Source of the DNA: DALYJJ01 sp031969915
Lineage (GTDB): Bacteria; Acidobacteriota; Terriglobia; Bryobacterales; Bryobacteraceae
Reading direction: 5' to 3'
Assembly (NCBI GenBank): GCA_031969915.1
Contig: DALYJJ010000066.1
Span: forward strand, 1 to 32,601
Length of the DNA stretch: 32,601 bases
The position numbers and the translations under genes are program-made. The stretch's first letter is position 1; each line of letters starts with the position of its first letter. Positions 31,162 to 32,601 of the stretch are shown here, one piece after another. The notes beneath the pieces are model-generated. The model was not told the origin of the DNA, searched no databases, and was given only the letters and a program-made list of their open reading frames with translations.

Positions 31162-32136
31162 CTATTGCTGTTGCTGTTGCTGTTGCTGCTGCTGATAGTC
31201 GATCGCCGCCCGATCGGGTTCCGCGGCGGGCGACCAGTGTTCGCTGACGGGCATGGGCATCAGGTCGTCGGCGGGCGGAGCGGCATCGGAGGGCGAGACG
31301 CGCACCACCACGGCGAGCGAACTCTCGGCCGCGCCCTTGTAGACGCCCTTGGTGGGCGGGACATCGGCGTAATCGCGGCCGATCGCAGTGCGGATGTGGC
31401 GCTGGCCGGCGATCAGATTGTTGGTGGGATCGAAGCCGACCCAACCGAGATGCGGTAACAATGCTTCCACCCATGCGTGCGTGGCGCCCTCCGCCGAACG
31501 GTCGTGATCCTGCCGCCGGTGATAGAGGTACCCACTTACATAGCGCGCGGGAATGCCGATGTGGCGCAGCAGCGCGATAAAAATGTGCGCGAAATCCTGG
31601 CAGACGCCGTGCCGGGAGCGCAGCGCCTCGTCGATCGGACTGTCGACCTTGGTGGCGCGGGGCACGTAGTCGAACGCGTCGTACATGCGGGCGTTGAGTT
31701 CGTTGAGCAGCGACAGCGGATCGTCGCGGCGGACGGCGCCAAACTCGCGGACCAGGCCGAGGAGCAACCCGGTGGGCTGGGCGAACGCGCTCGGAGCAAG
31801 CGTTTCCCAATAATCCCCGGCGCGCGTGAGGGCGTCGAGTTCGTCCCAGGCGGAAGGCGCCAGGGCGGCGGGCGGCTCGTGCTCGCCGCGCACCTCGACG
31901 AGGGCTTCGGCGATCACCGCGAGATCGCGATGGGCGCCCGGCACGCCGAAGTGATGAACCGTGTTCGACAGGAAATCGCGGTAGGCCATCACGCGCGCCT
32001 TCGGCTTCACGCTGAGGTTGAACTGGAGGCACCGCTGGACACCTTCCGTGCGGGGCTGCATGCGAACTTCCATCATGCTCTCGCTGATCGGCTGGCTGTA
32101 GCGGAAACGGGTGACGTGTCGAATGGAGTAGTACAC
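31162..32136 (-). CDS. transglutaminase-like cysteine peptidase with polyglutamine tail
   Basis: 324 residues from GTG 32136 (MYYSIRHVTRFRYSQPISES), the usual start of this family; longer frames read upstream sequence that belongs to the alpha-E gene. GGAGG lies 10 nt before the GTG. The catalytic triad is visible: Cys179 (RHGVCQDFAHIF), His220 (GATHAWVEALL) and Asp236 (WVGFDPTNN). Such proteins usually stand with alpha-E and circularly permuted ATP-grasp proteins in a peptide-tailoring cluster; here alpha-E is next to it, 5 bp upstream, but the ATP-grasp is absent. The protein ends in ten glutamines. Confidence 0.92.
   Translation of the reverse strand: MYYSIRHVTRFRYSQPISESMMEVRMQPRTEGVQRCLQFNLSVKPKARVMAYRDFLSNTVHHFGVPGAHRDLAVIAEALVEVRGEHEPPAALAPSAWDELDALTRAGDYWETLAPSAFAQPTGLLLGLVREFGAVRRDDPLSLLNELNARMYDAFDYVPRATKVDSPIDEALRSRHGVCQDFAHIFIALLRHIGIPARYVSGYLYHRRQDHDRSAEGATHAWVEALLPHLGWVGFDPTNNLIAGQRHIRTAIGRDYADVPPTKGVYKGAAESSLAVVVRVSPSDAAPPADDLMPMPVSEHWSPAAEPDRAAIDYQQQQQQQQQQ
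31165..31194 (-). repeat. CAG/CAA microsatellite coding a polyglutamine tail
   Basis: Ten consecutive Gln codons, with CAG and CAA partly alternating, directly before the TAG of the transglutaminase gene. The array is 30 bp and in frame, so its length may vary without a frameshift. Confidence 0.95.
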
Positions 32137-32141
32137 GGCGT

Positions 32142-32601
32142 TCAGGCCTCCAGCGCGGATTCGATGGCGTAGGTGATGTACACCTCGAACAACGCCCCGT
32201 GAATCTGGGCGCATTGGCGGCGGATGTTTTCGAGGTAGGAGTGCAGGCCGCCGAACATGATTTCTTCGATCGGCGAGTAGCTGAGGGTGGCGCGCAGGCG
32301 CCCGGCGAGCCGCTCCAGGTGGGCACCTTTGCGGGGCGGCGCGTGCTCGGAGATCGCGTGCAGCGAAGTCTGCAGGGCATCCACCGAGAAGCGGATGGAG
32401 TGGGGGAACTCGGCGTTCAAAAGGAGAAACTCGGCGATCCGTTCGGGCTTCAGGTCGGCGGTGTGCTCTTTGCAGTAGGCTTCGAAGGCGCTGGCGCTAT
32501 TGAGCAGGCCGAGTATGGCCAGCCAGAACAGCTTCGAATCGATCGCCGCCTTGAAGATGTAGAACTTGCCGAAGAACCCGGAGGTAAGCGGCACGCCGAT
32601 C
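32142..32601 (-). CDS. NuoN fragment fused in frame to the C-terminal half of an alpha-E (DUF403) protein
   Basis: The frame is open to the right edge of the window, so the 5' end is missing. From the edge it reads IGVPLTSGFFGKF, then FKAAIDSKLFWLAILGLLNS, which is the conserved membrane segment of NADH-quinone oxidoreductase subunit N. It then changes directly at about 32496 into FEAYCKEHTADLKPERIAEF, HSIRFSVDALQ, YSPIEEIMFGGLHSYLENI and LFEVYITYAIESALEA, the C-terminal half of an alpha-E protein. The N-terminal half of alpha-E and the ~80 C-terminal residues of NuoN are lost. It is followed 5 bp later by the transglutaminase, the normal alpha-E neighbour. This is either a real deletion fusion or an assembly chimera. 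Confidence 0.8.
   Translation of the reverse strand, partial: IGVPLTSGFFGKFYIFKAAIDSKLFWLAILGLLNSASAFEAYCKEHTADLKPERIAEFLLLNAEFPHSIRFSVDALQTSLHAISEHAPPRKGAHLERLAGRLRATLSYSPIEEIMFGGLHSYLENIRRQCAQIHGALFEVYITYAIESALEA

Noticed and set aside
31165..31194. The trinucleotide array as a CRISPR or regulatory repeat
   Set aside because: It is an in-frame Gln codon run at the end of a gene, without spacers.
29715..31247. 510-residue plus-strand frame opposite the DUF418 gene
   Set aside because: Low-complexity composition and exact overlap with a well-supported membrane protein on the other strand.

Overview
The window looks like chromosomal DNA from a high-GC member of Acidobacteriota, most likely a Bryobacterales/Solibacter-type organism. 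That placement is inferred from gene families. Present are an Oar-type TonB-dependent receptor with an N-terminal carboxypeptidase-regulatory domain, a two-module ADOP/MacB-like permease, a TIGR02999-type ECF sigma factor, a DUF3455 protein, and many secreted proteins whose signal peptides end in AQ or GQ. No insertion sequence, CRISPR array or phage structural gene was seen.

Layout. (1) 1-7068: the 3' end of a glycine-rich gene, tRNA-Phe(GAA), then a huge minus-strand alpha-2-macroglobulin gene whose bait region has been replaced by three pseudopilin-like repeats and an Oar-type carboxypeptidase-regulatory module; about 600 bp without a gene follows. (2) 7069-9363: an antitoxin-like gene overlapping a shortened zeta-toxin-like gene, tRNA-Ser(CGA), an unrecognised ORF and an OmpH/Skp chaperone. 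(3) 9364-12000: a tRNA-like gene with anticodon UUA, which would read UAA, a divergent SPFH/slipin protein with a clear terminator, a small secreted protein, and a RelB-like antitoxin followed by the collapsed remnant of its RelE-like toxin. (4) 12093-14001: imuA-imuB, an SOS mutagenesis pair in which ImuB lacks its first ~65-80 residues and no dnaE2 follows. (5) 14020-18269, minus strand: an apparent operon of ECF sigma factor, PQQ-type beta-propeller and ADOP permease. (6) 18368-24833, plus strand: DUF3455 protein, MddA-like methanethiol methyltransferase, bidirectional terminator, then an Oar-type TonB receptor translationally coupled to an arylsulfatase. (7) 25014-28719, plus strand: caspase-like peptidase, nitrilase-superfamily hydrolase (start codon inside a 13-bp hairpin), secreted IPT/TIG protein, soluble transhydrogenase SthA. 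(8) 28688-32601, minus strand: a tight four-gene run in the order NuoN/alpha-E fusion, transglutaminase with polyglutamine tail, DUF418 membrane protein, NmrA-type oxidoreductase.

The most notable signals are the rebuilt bait region of the macroglobulin, the possible ochre-reading tRNA, the NuoN/alpha-E in-frame fusion at the right edge (real deletion or assembly chimera), and a series of genes that have lost one internal block (zeta toxin, RelE toxin, ImuB, alpha-E). The receptor-sulfatase pair suggests uptake and desulfation of a sulfated substrate. Functions are assigned by motif reading only; no database search was run.
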